A stretch of DNA of 20,202 bases. Source: a virus. A program made the position numbers and the translations under genes. The notes under the pieces were generated by a model. It ran no database searches. It was not told where the DNA came from and saw nothing but the letters and a program-made list of their open reading frames with translations. The DNA lies in the IMG/VR virus record IMGVR_UViG_3300027791_000175, positions 1-20,202 of that record; one strand, written 5' to 3'. Below are positions 1-7,895 of this stretch, piece after piece (within the stretch, counting starts at the first letter, position 1; each line of letters opens with the position of its first letter).

Positions 1-1
1 T

Positions 2-1015
2 CAAACGGCAATGGGTCACGCTGCCTTAAATGCTAATACGACAGGTACTGAAAATACTGCCTTTGGCGGCGCAGCATTACTGGATAATACAACAGGCAAC
101 AATAACGTGGCAGTAGGGCGTAATGCCTTAGCCAACAACACCACCGCATCCAACAACACCGCTGTTGGGTATCAGGCTGGGTATAATACAACAACTCAAC
201 CGGAAAATACATTTTTAGGCGCTGGCGCTGGTTATTCTAATGTCACAGGTACAAAAAATACCTTTGTTGGTATGAACGCGGGTTATTATTGTACAGGTTC
301 AGACAACACTATCCTTGGCCGTTTCTCAGGCAACCAAGGCGGCTTGGACATCCGCACCTCAAGCAACAACATCGTGCTGTCGGATGGGGATGGTAATCCT
401 AGGGTTCGGGTTGATTCTAGTGGATTAGTATCTATTGGAGCAGCTACCAGCCCCCACGGAGGAACAAGGCTTTACCTTGAGAATAGCGCTTCAGCAAACG
501 GGCTATCCCAAGTCAATAACACCCACAACGTAAGCGGAGATGTTGCAAACGGATGGTGGCTTGGCTCTAATTGTAACAATACAAGTTCTTATTTTCTTCA
601 GTGTGGTATTACTGGTGTTGCCAACCAGTTGTATATCTACGGCAACGGAAACATACAAAATACTAACAACAGTTACGGCGGTATTTCGGATGTTAAACTT
701 AAAGAAAACATTGTTGATGCTTCCTCACAATGGGATGACATTAAAAACTTAACTGTTCGTAAGTATAGCTTAAAATCAGACAATCTTGATGCCCCTAATA
801 TGCTTGGTGTTATTGCTCAAGAAGTTGAAGATGCTGGAATGGGTGGTCTTGTATTTGAAAGCCCTGATCGTGACACGGACAACAATGTTTTAGACACTAC
901 AACCAAGCACGTTAGTTATTCCATCCTCTACATGAAAGCAGTCAAGGCACTGCAAGAAGCAATGGAACGCATTGAGGCATTAGAAACTAAAGTCACAGCC
1001 CTAGAAGGAGCATAA
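2..1015 (+). CDS. Tail fibre protein, C-terminal part, with S74 autoproteolytic chaperone (5' truncated)
   Basis: This is the distal part of a trimeric tail fibre or spike that probably contacts the host receptor. The reading frame is open to the left edge, and the first residues (TAMGHAAL) already match the repeat unit, so the gene starts outside the window. Counting from the ATG at 11, residues 1-110 hold about five repeats of roughly 22 residues of the type NTAVGxxAL..NTTG, like YadA/Hia head repeats that stack into a trimeric beta-helix. Residues 222-334 are an S74 intramolecular chaperone: GISDVKLKENI, then LGVIAQEVE, then a C-terminal coiled coil (KALQEAMERIEALETKVTALE). Ser226 with Lys231 five residues later matches the Ser-Lys dyad that cuts the chaperone off after folding in endosialidase-type fibres. 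Base composition is AT-richer than in the virion genes downstream. Fibre plus S74 is firm; the receptor is unknown. Confidence 0.9.
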   Translation, partial: QTAMGHAALNANTTGTENTAFGGAALLDNTTGNNNVAVGRNALANNTTASNNTAVGYQAGYNTTTQPENTFLGAGAGYSNVTGTKNTFVGMNAGYYCTGSDNTILGRFSGNQGGLDIRTSSNNIVLSDGDGNPRVRVDSSGLVSIGAATSPHGGTRLYLENSASANGLSQVNNTHNVSGDVANGWWLGSNCNNTSSYFLQCGITGVANQLYIYGNGNIQNTNNSYGGISDVKLKENIVDASSQWDDIKNLTVRKYSLKSDNLDAPNMLGVIAQEVEDAGMGGLVFESPDRDTDNNVLDTTTKHVSYSILYMKAVKALQEAMERIEALETKVTALEGA

Positions 1016-1017
1016 CT

Positions 1018-1233
1018 ATGATTGACGCACCAACCACAGAAGAAATCGCAGCACACTACACAGCAATGGGTCACTCAGTTGACTTGATTAACGCTGGGCA
1101 ACCAGAGGATATGTCCGATGAAGATTGGGCAGACACAGTGTCTCGCAATGTAGAGCATCTGGAAATCATGGTAGCTAAAGACTACTGGACTACAGAAGAT
1201 ATGACCGCTGCTAATGCTGCAATCGCAGCTTAG
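1018..1233 (+). CDS. Small acidic phage protein of unknown function
   Basis: This 71-residue protein is not one I can assign. It starts two bases after the fibre stop codon with an AAGGAG Shine-Dalgarno at 1005-1010, so it is co-transcribed and probably translationally coupled with the fibre gene. It is acidic and predicted mostly helical, with an N-terminal motif (TTEEIAAHYTAMGHSVDLI) and a C-terminal Ala-rich helix. There is no membrane segment, signal peptide or cysteine. Small genes directly behind fibre genes are often fibre assembly chaperones, but nothing in the sequence proves that role here. Confidence 0.7.
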   Translation: MIDAPTTEEIAAHYTAMGHSVDLINAGQPEDMSDEDWADTVSRNVEHLEIMVAKDYWTTEDMTAANAAIAA

Positions 1234-1259
1234 CTTAACTTAACTTAAAGGAGACTGTC

Positions 1260-1481
1260 ATGGGTAAAAATGAAAAGAACCTCATCACTGTCAACGACAT
1301 CGAATACAATGTAGATGATTTCACTGACGCACAGAAGACTATGCTTAATCATGTAAGCGATTTGGATCGTAAGCTGGGTTCCGCACAGTTTAACTTAGAT
1401 CAGCTTAACGTGGGCCGTGAGGCTTTTGTCGGAATGCTGGCAAGCTCGCTTGAAACACCAGCGGAAGACGACGCTGAGTAA
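1260..1481 (+). CDS. Small conserved phage protein, DUF6447-like
   Basis: The protein is 73 residues with a strong AAGGAG ribosome binding site at 1248-1253, seven bases before the ATG. It has an N-terminal beta-hairpin-like segment (ITVNDIEYNVDDFTDAQK) followed by a helical segment (VSDLDRKLGSAQFNLDQL) and an acidic tail. This layout, 'I.I...EY...DLT..QK', a short linker and then one coiled-coil helix, recalls the small cyanophage and marine phage family I know as DUF6447, whose function is unknown. The family name is from memory. It is the last gene before a terminator, so it closes the fibre transcription unit. Confidence 0.7.
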   Translation: MGKNEKNLITVNDIEYNVDDFTDAQKTMLNHVSDLDRKLGSAQFNLDQLNVGREAFVGMLASSLETPAEDDAE

Positions 1482-1502
1482 GCCAGCCAAAATAACGCAA
1501 TC

Positions 1503-1525
1503 GGCCAGCTATGTGCTGGCCTTTT
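1503..1525 (+). terminator. Intrinsic terminator after the fibre cassette
   Basis: A perfect 7-bp stem GGCCAGC/GCTGGCC (1503-1509 and 1515-1521) encloses a 5-nt loop and is followed by TTTT (1522-1525). It begins 21 bases after the stop of the preceding small gene. The T-run is short, so some read-through is likely. Confidence 0.8.
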
Positions 1526-1551
1526 GCATATCCGGCACAATGTGTTATATT
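1524..1551 (+). promoter_or_regulatory. Candidate sigma70-type extended -10 promoter
   Basis: TTGCAT (1524-1529) is followed after 16 bases by TATATT (1546-1551), which is preceded by TG one base upstream (1543-1544), giving an extended -10 element. It sits between the terminator and the first gene of the virion module (ATG at 1581), where a promoter would be expected. The -35 match is only three of six, so the call rests mainly on the -10 element and its position. Confidence 0.4.
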
Positions 1552-1580
1552 GGCCGCAATCCGATTTGCGAGAGGCGACA

Positions 1581-3062
1581 ATGGCTTTAATTGATCTGAA
1601 CATTCCCGCTGGCGTCTACAAAAACGGGACGGACTTGCAAAGCATGGGTCGCTGGCATGATGCGAGCTTAATCCGCTGGGGCGACGGCGTTATGCGCCCA
1701 ATCGGCGGTTGGCGTTTACGCTCCTCAACAGCGGCCAACGCAACTCTTCGCGGCATGTTGACTTGGGTAGCCAATGACGACGTGCGCTGGATTGCTTCAG
1801 GTACATACGACAAACTTTATATTTGGACCGCACCCGGTGTGCGCTATGATATTACTCCTGCCGGTCTAACCGCTGGTAGAGAAGACGCCATTTCGTTTAC
1901 TGGCTTTGGCGGCGGTACATACGGCAGTTATGGCTACGGCATTGCCCGGCCTGACACAGTTCGCATTCAGCCAGCTACAAGCTGGGATTTGGAATCATGG
2001 GGCGAGTATCTGCTGGCCTGCAACGAAGACGACGGCAAGATTTACGAGTGGCAGCTCAACACGGCGGTAGTGGCAGCAGTTCTGTCTAACGCTCCAGTTG
2101 ACAACCTTGGCTGCGTTGTAACTGAAGAGCGCTTCCTGTTTGCGCTTGGCGCTGGCGGCAATCCTCGCAAGGTACAATGGTCAGACAGAGAAAATAATAA
2201 TCTATGGACGCCAGCCGCTACAAACGAGGCCGGTGATCTTGAGCTAAACACGTCCGGCGCGCTGATGAAGGGCATGACCGTTCGCGGCCAGACTTTGCTT
2301 TTAACAACGCGCGACGCCCACGTTGCAAATTATATTGGCCCACCTTATGTCTACGGCATTGAGCGTGTTGGCACGTCATGCGGATTAGCTGCAAAGCAAG
2401 CTGCCGTTGTCGTTGACGCTGGCGCATTCTGGATGGGCGTTAATTCGTTTTACACATATCAAGGTGGCGCTGTGCAAGAGCTGCCGTGCGACGTGGCTGA
2501 CTATGTGTTTAATGACATCAACAAAGGTCAGGTTAGCAAGGCGTTTGGCATGTCAAACTCAATGTTTGGCGAGGTAACTTGGTTTTACCCAAGTGCAGCG
2601 TCAACTGAGAATGACCGCTACGTCACATACAACTACACAGAAAACACTTGGATGATTGGCAACTTGGCTCGCACGGCTGGCATTGACCGTGGCGCGTTCC
2701 GCCAGCCCATGATGGCTGACCCGGCAGACTATAAGATATATGAGCATGAGATTGGCTTTGACTACGGCACGTTAACGCCGTTTGCTGAAACTGGGCCGTT
2801 CCGCATTGGCACGGGCGACCAAGTCATGAGCGTGACTGAATTATTGCCGGATGAAAAATCGCAAGGCGACGTGAATGCTATTTTTAAAACGCGCTTTTAT
2901 CCAAACGGCACGGAACGGTCATACGGCCCGTATTCTATGAGCAACCCAACGTCGGTCAGATTTACCGGGCGTCAGGTTCGAATGCGTGTTGAGGGTGAGC
3001 GCTTGGCTGATTGGCGCGTAGGCATTAATCGGCTTGACGCTGTTGGCGGCGGTCGTAGATGA
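1581..3062 (+). CDS. Virion structural protein, candidate P22 gp10-like tail hub / DNA stabilisation protein
   Basis: The start is ATG 1581 with AGAGG at 1571-1575; an in-frame TTG at 1524 lies inside the terminator and is rejected. The 493-residue product begins MALIDLNIPAGVYKNGTDLQ, an N-terminus I recognise from many marine phages. Repeated W/G-rich strands (WVANDDVRWIASGTYDKLYIW, then SWGEYLLACNEDDGKIYEW) suggest a beta-propeller. Size and order of elements resemble P22 gp10, the hub that plugs the portal after packaging: a 'GVNSFYTYQGGAVQELP' segment in the middle and a strand-rich C-terminus ending near ADWRVGINRLD. The P22-type portal gene downstream supports this. The assignment is structural inference, not a clear sequence match; the safe call is virion or tail structural protein. 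Confidence 0.75.
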   Translation: MALIDLNIPAGVYKNGTDLQSMGRWHDASLIRWGDGVMRPIGGWRLRSSTAANATLRGMLTWVANDDVRWIASGTYDKLYIWTAPGVRYDITPAGLTAGREDAISFTGFGGGTYGSYGYGIARPDTVRIQPATSWDLESWGEYLLACNEDDGKIYEWQLNTAVVAAVLSNAPVDNLGCVVTEERFLFALGAGGNPRKVQWSDRENNNLWTPAATNEAGDLELNTSGALMKGMTVRGQTLLLTTRDAHVANYIGPPYVYGIERVGTSCGLAAKQAAVVVDAGAFWMGVNSFYTYQGGAVQELPCDVADYVFNDINKGQVSKAFGMSNSMFGEVTWFYPSAASTENDRYVTYNYTENTWMIGNLARTAGIDRGAFRQPMMADPADYKIYEHEIGFDYGTLTPFAETGPFRIGTGDQVMSVTELLPDEKSQGDVNAIFKTRFYPNGTERSYGPYSMSNPTSVRFTGRQVRMRVEGERLADWRVGINRLDAVGGGRR

Positions 3063-3718
3063 CCCAGCAGAACCGTCCACCAGAGCCGCAGGATAAAGAT
3101 TGGCAGACTTGGGGCCGACGCCTCATGTCGTACTTGTCCCAAACGCGCTCTGCGTTGGTTCAGCAAACTGGCGGTGAGAGTGCGGCAGACGATGGCACGA
3201 TTATGTGGGACAGGGAAAACCTGTATCCGGTCGTAAGCAAAAATGGTGCTTGGGTTCAGATTGTGCTTGAAGACGGCCAGTATTCTGGCGGCATTACGGC
3301 AGATCAAACTGCGGCGGTTATTAATACGGCGTACGCTTTAACGTACACCGCTGAGATTTCGTCCGGCATTGCTAATGGCACTCCAGCATCTCGCATAGTT
3401 TTTGATGAAGCTGGCGAATACATGATTAGCTTCTCAGCACAGATTTCATCAACGTCTGCTTCAACAGTAAACTTCTGGTTTTGGCCACGGGTTAATGGAT
3501 CAGACGTTACCGGGTCAACAATGAAGAATGCGTTACACCAAAACGGGGCAACGCTGGTTGTTTCGCGCTCATCAATATTTGATCTTAACGCTGGGGATTA
3601 CTTAGAGGTAATGTGGGCTGTGGATAGCACTAACGGTTTTCTCGACGCAACAGCCGCAACTGCGTTTGCGCCTGCCGCGCCGTCATCAACAATAGCAATT
3701 ACGAGGTTGCATGGATAG
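3059..3718 (+). CDS. Virion protein with C1q/TNF-like jelly-roll C-terminus
   Basis: The 219-residue product overlaps the hub gene by ATGA (3059-3062). Residues 1-45 are charged and linker-like. Residues 45-75 (GTIMWDRENLYPVVSKNGAWVQI) resemble a short peg that may attach to the virion. Residues 85-219 carry the strand pattern of C1q/TNF-like jelly rolls: aromatic and Gly-containing strands around DEAGEYMISFSAQISS, VNFWFWPRVNGSDV, and LNAGDYLEVMWAVD, ending in a final strand SSTIAITRLHG. Such domains decorate phage tails and heads as trimeric adhesins. It is probably a tail-associated or decoration protein; the receptor or partner is unknown. Confidence 0.7.
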   Translation: MTQQNRPPEPQDKDWQTWGRRLMSYLSQTRSALVQQTGGESAADDGTIMWDRENLYPVVSKNGAWVQIVLEDGQYSGGITADQTAAVINTAYALTYTAEISSGIANGTPASRIVFDEAGEYMISFSAQISSTSASTVNFWFWPRVNGSDVTGSTMKNALHQNGATLVVSRSSIFDLNAGDYLEVMWAVDSTNGFLDATAATAFAPAAPSSTIAITRLHG

Positions 3719-4073
3719 CGAACTAGAGCGTTGCAGGACTTGGATTGAAGCTGCCTTGGGTTACTCAGGCGGCACTCACGACTTTATTGACGTGGCCGAA
3801 GGTATATACAAAGGCACCATGCAGTTGTGGCCAACGCCAAAAGGGTGCATAGTCACTGAAATTGTGGTATATCCACGGAAGAAGATTTTAAACGTGTTTC
3901 TTGGTGGCGGTGAATTGGACCAGATTTTGGATATGCACGACGATGTAATAGAGTGGGCCAAAGCACAAGGTTGCGTAGCCCTAACCATGACTGGCCGCTT
4001 TGGCTGGAAGAAACCATTGAAGGCGCACGGTTGGGAAGCCCAGCATTCGTCATATGTTAAGGAGTTTGGCTAA
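3711..4073 (+). CDS. GNAT-like acyltransferase-fold protein in the virion operon
   Basis: This 120-residue protein overlaps the previous gene by 8 nt and runs into the next through TAATG. It has the strand-helix pattern of a compact GNAT fold: KGCIVTEIVVYPRKKILNVF is the central beta-hairpin, then a helix (ELDQILDMHDDVIEWAKAQG), then the late motif ALTMTGRFGWKKPLKAHGWE, which matches the 'GR.GW...L...GW' ending of small phage GNATs. The acetyl-CoA loop (Q/RxxGxG/A) is not evident; GGGE after the hairpin may replace it. Relatives sit among virion genes in many marine podoviruses. Whether it is catalytic or structural cannot be told here. Confidence 0.65.
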   Translation: MDSELERCRTWIEAALGYSGGTHDFIDVAEGIYKGTMQLWPTPKGCIVTEIVVYPRKKILNVFLGGGELDQILDMHDDVIEWAKAQGCVALTMTGRFGWKKPLKAHGWEAQHSSYVKEFG

Positions 4074-5611
4074 TGTCCAAAGGTGGATCAACGACTTCAG
4101 CAGTCACAATCCCAGAATACATTGAGGCCGCTGCCCAGCGTAACCTGAATAAAGCCGAGCGTATTTCGCAAATTGGCTACACACCGTATTATGGCCCAGA
4201 CGTTGCGGCGTTTACGCCTATGCAGCAAGCTGGCTTTCAAAACACGGCTGACTTAGCCGGTGCTTACGGCATGGCAGCGCCATCTTCGCAGCAAGACATT
4301 TACGGTGGCATGGGGCCAGCAACAACTTACGCTGGCGGCGTTCAGGGTTATTCCTCTGCGCCAATGTTTGAGCAGTCGTTGCAGACATTGGGCGAACGTC
4401 GTCCCGGCCAAAAGTCTTACATTGATAGCTTCTTTATCGACCCGTACAGCGGTGGCGGTTCTGCTGGCAACTTTGCTCCGATTGATTACACTGGTTATCA
4501 GACTAATGCAGCAGCGGCTCGCGCTGGCGGCGGAGACGGCGGTGGTGGCGGTGTGGTTGGATCAGGCCAGACGGCAAGCACAGGATCAGACGGCACTTCT
4601 GGCTCTTGGGTCAGCGACCAAGAAACATATGGCGCACCGGGAGGTTTCCTTGGTGGAAGCAGTCAGGTTGAAACTGATTACATCAATAACCCTAATATTT
4701 CTGATGAAGACTTTTGGAATACCTTTGAAAGCGGAAACACTGGGCAACAAGCTAGCTCAATGATAACCAATGCAGCCCCAAGTTATGTCGATGGGCAAGG
4801 GCTTACTGTTGGTATCACAAACACAGACATGGCTGGAACTGGCACCCAGATTATGAACGACATTGGCGAGGGTATTACAAACTATGCCGCTAGTTCGCTT
4901 CCTACATCAATTTTCCTTGGCGACTCTTACAAAACTGGCGGAATGAATAATCCAATCAAAACTCCAACGGTTCAAGAAATGATTGTTAACGCGCCAAGCG
5001 AAATGACTTATCAGCCCGATACTGGCAGCTACTCCGGTGGCACCGACAATATTTACACAGCTCCAAGTTCTGGCGGCTCTGGCGGCTTTTTTTCCGGAGG
5101 CGGCTCAGACGGCAAAGGAAACTTTGGCGCGGTGGGTGACTTCTTTGCTGGCAGCCAAACTCCAGCTCCGGTTGCAGCTCCAACTCCCGTATTACCAGTT
5201 GGTAGGCCAGTGGGTAATACAGGAAAAGACTCTGCTGGTCGTGACACCGGCGACAGCAAAGTTATCTGCGCCGCTATGAATAAGATGGGCTTATTGCCTG
5301 ACGACATTTACGCGCTGGATTCGGAGTTTGGCCTAAAGGTCAACCGCGAAGACCCAATGCTAGGCGATGGTTATCGCCTGTGGGCTTTGCCGGTGTCTGA
5401 GTTTATTAAGAAGGACACGCTTGGTGCTAGAGCATTGCGCGCATTCATGCGGCCCATCACATTGGCTTGGGCAAAAGAAATGGCGCACCAGATGCGTCCA
5501 GACGACTATAAACCAAACTATGCTGGCAAAGTTATCATGGCCATTGGCCATCCAACTTGCCGCGCAATCGGCCACGTTTTCCTTGGTCGCCTAGTAAAGA
5601 AGGACGTGTAA
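4073..5611 (+). CDS. Gly-rich internal virion/structural protein with compact C-terminal domain
   Basis: The 512-residue product starts at ATG 4073 inside a TAATG overlap, with AAGGAG at 4059-4064. Residues 1-70 are a conserved-looking start (IPEYIEAAAQRNLNKAERI, then Y.PYYGPDVAAFTPMQQAGF) of a kind common in marine phage structural proteins. Residues 75-390 are low complexity, rich in Gly, Ser, Thr and Asn, with little predicted structure. Residues 395-512 form a separate helical domain: VICAAMNKMGLLPDDIYALD, then GYRLWALPVSEFIKK, then CRAIGHVFLGRL. The middle is probably a flexible spacer. Position between tail hub and ejection-type genes suggests an internal or tail-associated virion protein; I know no experimentally defined role. 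Confidence 0.65.
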   Translation: MSKGGSTTSAVTIPEYIEAAAQRNLNKAERISQIGYTPYYGPDVAAFTPMQQAGFQNTADLAGAYGMAAPSSQQDIYGGMGPATTYAGGVQGYSSAPMFEQSLQTLGERRPGQKSYIDSFFIDPYSGGGSAGNFAPIDYTGYQTNAAAARAGGGDGGGGGVVGSGQTASTGSDGTSGSWVSDQETYGAPGGFLGGSSQVETDYINNPNISDEDFWNTFESGNTGQQASSMITNAAPSYVDGQGLTVGITNTDMAGTGTQIMNDIGEGITNYAASSLPTSIFLGDSYKTGGMNNPIKTPTVQEMIVNAPSEMTYQPDTGSYSGGTDNIYTAPSSGGSGGFFSGGGSDGKGNFGAVGDFFAGSQTPAPVAAPTPVLPVGRPVGNTGKDSAGRDTGDSKVICAAMNKMGLLPDDIYALDSEFGLKVNREDPMLGDGYRLWALPVSEFIKKDTLGARALRAFMRPITLAWAKEMAHQMRPDDYKPNYAGKVIMAIGHPTCRAIGHVFLGRLVKKDV

Positions 5612-5612
5612 G

Positions 5613-6704
5613 ATGGCTGGCGGAACAGGTGTACCTCAAGCAAGAGGCAAAAACGTCCCTGACTGGATGATCAACAACCCTAACTATGATCCAATGGTAC
5701 CCAGTTTATCGGCTATGCGGGAGTACACGAACCCTACTACGGGAGAGTCGTACATGGGTACTGGCGCTGGCCAGTACATGCTTGACCCTTCATTGAAGGG
5801 CGATTTTGTTAATCCCAATGGACCGGTTAGTCTTATGCCTCAATCTAACGGCCCACAAGGCAATCTTATGGGTGCCAACATGGTTGGCCGCGGTGGCACT
5901 AGCATGCCGCAACAAAATCCAAATCTTTTTGACAACTCCAGTCGCCCAAGTTCTATGAATAATTTTGGCGCAGGCAAAGGCGGCGGCGGGCAACCTGCCA
6001 TGCCGAGTAACCTTGCGGGCCAACCCCCGCAACAAGGCCAATACGCGCCAATGGCTCCACAGGGTCAGTTTAATGTAAACCAAGCATCCGCTGGCGCATT
6101 GCAGCAAGCTCTAGGCACAACCCAGCAAGCAATGCAGCGGCCAATCGACATTGGCGCTTATGCTAACCCATATGAAAATCAAGTTGTGCAGCAATCCATG
6201 CGTGATGTTGGCAGCGCTGCGAAAATGGGTCTTAATCAGCTTGACGCTCAAGCTGGTGCAGCCAAAGCCTTTGGCGGCTCACGTCACGGCATTGCGCAAT
6301 CAGAAACAATGAAGGGCTTTAACCAGCAGGCAATGGACCAAGCTGCCCAACTTCGGTCGCAGGGCTTCAACACATCATTGCAAGCTGCAATGGCTGACCG
6401 TCAGGCTCGACTTGGCGCTGCGTCTCAACTTGGTGGTCTTGGTCAGCAAGCGTTCGGCGTGGGTCAGACTATTCAAGGCAATCAACAACAGCAAGGCTTG
6501 CTACAGCAAAGCATTCAGCAAGCGCTTATTGACGCTGCAAGGCAGCAATATGCTGGCTACACGGGCGCACCACAAACGGCGCTTCAGGCTCCGCTGGCCG
6601 CACTTGGTGTAACGCCAACGCCGCAAACCACAACCAACTCAATGCAGCCCGGATTGTTTAATTATCTACAACTTGGCGCAGGCATGGTTGGCGGAAGTAA
6701 ATAG
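5613..6704 (+). CDS. Internal virion / ejection-type protein, Gln/Ala-rich
   Basis: The product has 363 residues. Residues 1-140 are Pro/Gly/Asn-rich and probably disordered. From about residue 150 it becomes a long Ala/Gln-rich helical region: ALQQALGTTQQAMQRP, IDIGAYANPYENQVVQQSM, then a hinge AKAFGGSRHGIAQSE around residues 219-230, followed by more amphipathic helix. The 'NPY...V...........AFGGSR..IA..E' signature is, to my knowledge, widespread in podovirus-like marine phages next to portal and ejection genes. Extended Ala-rich helices without a signal peptide are typical of proteins stored in the capsid and injected with DNA. The start follows the previous stop by one base. The role is inferred from context and composition. 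Confidence 0.65.
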   Translation: MAGGTGVPQARGKNVPDWMINNPNYDPMVPSLSAMREYTNPTTGESYMGTGAGQYMLDPSLKGDFVNPNGPVSLMPQSNGPQGNLMGANMVGRGGTSMPQQNPNLFDNSSRPSSMNNFGAGKGGGGQPAMPSNLAGQPPQQGQYAPMAPQGQFNVNQASAGALQQALGTTQQAMQRPIDIGAYANPYENQVVQQSMRDVGSAAKMGLNQLDAQAGAAKAFGGSRHGIAQSETMKGFNQQAMDQAAQLRSQGFNTSLQAAMADRQARLGAASQLGGLGQQAFGVGQTIQGNQQQQGLLQQSIQQALIDAARQQYAGYTGAPQTALQAPLAALGVTPTPQTTTNSMQPGLFNYLQLGAGMVGGSK

Positions 6705-6716
6705 GAGTTTAGTAAG

Positions 6717-7895
6717 ATGGTTATGAAGCTAGAAGAGCAAGACATGATGGGCAATGCCCAAGCAAACCAGCCTCGCAGCGGGTTGCTTGGCTTGTTTGAT
6801 AAAGCAATGAAGACCAATGACGAAACTGGCCTTAGCCCATTGCAAAACTTTGCTGCGGCTCTTGACCCTATGATCCTGCCGGACCTTCGCGGTGGCCAAG
6901 CAATACGCCAGCAAGGCGTTCAGCGTGTTGGCACAATGTCTAAGAATAAGACTGTTGATATGCTGCGTAAGCAAGGTCGGAACGACCTAGCTGACGCTGT
7001 AATGAATGGCACTATTGGCGCTAAGGAAGCGTTTGGAGTTATGCAGGGTGAGAAGGCTGCGGATACTGCGTTTGGACGGCAGAAGGATTTGGCTAGATTG
7101 ACTGCAAGCTTAACAGCTCCGACAGCAGCTAAAACGCCGACCAGTGTGCAAGAGTATCAGTATGCTGTTGCAAATAATCAACTTCCGGAGGGTGTTTCTA
7201 CATTCCCAGAATATGAAAAATTTATTGCTAGAGCTGGTCGAAACGTTCCAGACCAAACGATGCACCCAACATTAAACCGCCCTTTAACAACATTTGAGTT
7301 GGAGAAAGACAAAAAATATGCAGATTTGTTACCAGATTTAACTTTGTCGGGAATTTCTACGGCGGCTAGAAACGCAGCAACAATTAAAACTGTTATTGAG
7401 CAATTAGGAAATCCTAAAGAAGGTCAAGATTTAACGGGTCCATATCAAGGAATGTTAGGGGCTTTGGGAAGGAACATATTTGCTACAGAGTCTCAAGAGG
7501 CTTTTAACAACGTTGCCTCCGTTCTTCAGCAGTCTTTAAGGGAAATTCTTGGTGGTCAATTTGCAGAAAAAGAAGGTGCGGCACTTATTGCAAGGGGTTA
7601 TGATATTTACGCTCCACCAGAAGTTAACGCTGCACGCCTAAGAGCGCTTTATACTCAACTTGAAGCCACTGCCGCTAATAAAGCTAAACTTATGGAATAT
7701 ACTGGAACTTACGGAACTACCGCTGGTTTTGGTGGGTCCGCAGGCCAACCAGATGTTCAAGATTTTTATAGCGCAATGTCTCAAGCTGAAAAAGGTTTAG
7801 GTTTTAAACAACCTAAATCTACAGGCGTAAATAATGTAGAGCAGTATAGACTTAATCCACAAACTGGAAAAGTGGAGCGTGTTAATGCCGATTAA
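6717..7895 (+). CDS. Probable internal virion (ejection) protein
   Basis: The 392-residue product starts at ATG 6717 with AGGAG at 6703-6707. The N-terminal third (residues 1-135) is helical. The middle holds a short motif common to phage internal proteins (TSVQEYQYAVANNQLPEG). Residues 205-340 form a predicted helical domain with IKTVIEQLGNPKEGQDLTG, a conserved-looking block LREILGGQFAEKEGAALIARGYD and ALYTQLEATAANKAKLMEY. I take it as an ejection protein because it lies between two Ala-rich virion genes and the portal; no enzymatic motif is visible. The base composition changes inside the gene, near 7150, from about 50% GC upstream to clearly AT-richer downstream, so the C-terminal two thirds may have a different history from the N-terminus. 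Confidence 0.6.
   Translation: MVMKLEEQDMMGNAQANQPRSGLLGLFDKAMKTNDETGLSPLQNFAAALDPMILPDLRGGQAIRQQGVQRVGTMSKNKTVDMLRKQGRNDLADAVMNGTIGAKEAFGVMQGEKAADTAFGRQKDLARLTASLTAPTAAKTPTSVQEYQYAVANNQLPEGVSTFPEYEKFIARAGRNVPDQTMHPTLNRPLTTFELEKDKKYADLLPDLTLSGISTAARNAATIKTVIEQLGNPKEGQDLTGPYQGMLGALGRNIFATESQEAFNNVASVLQQSLREILGGQFAEKEGAALIARGYDIYAPPEVNAARLRALYTQLEATAANKAKLMEYTGTYGTTAGFGGSAGQPDVQDFYSAMSQAEKGLGFKQPKSTGVNNVEQYRLNPQTGKVERVNAD

Noticed and set aside
1524-1580. Upstream TTG start for the tail hub gene
   Set aside because: It lies inside the terminator T-run. ATG 1581 has AGAGG in place and gives the typical MALIDLNIPAG beginning.
4260-4763. A 167-codon frame inside the Gly-rich virion gene, same strand
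   Set aside because: Composition (many Arg, Leu, Ala) is that of a shifted reading of Gly-rich DNA, and there is no ribosome binding site. The host gene has overlapping junctions on both sides.
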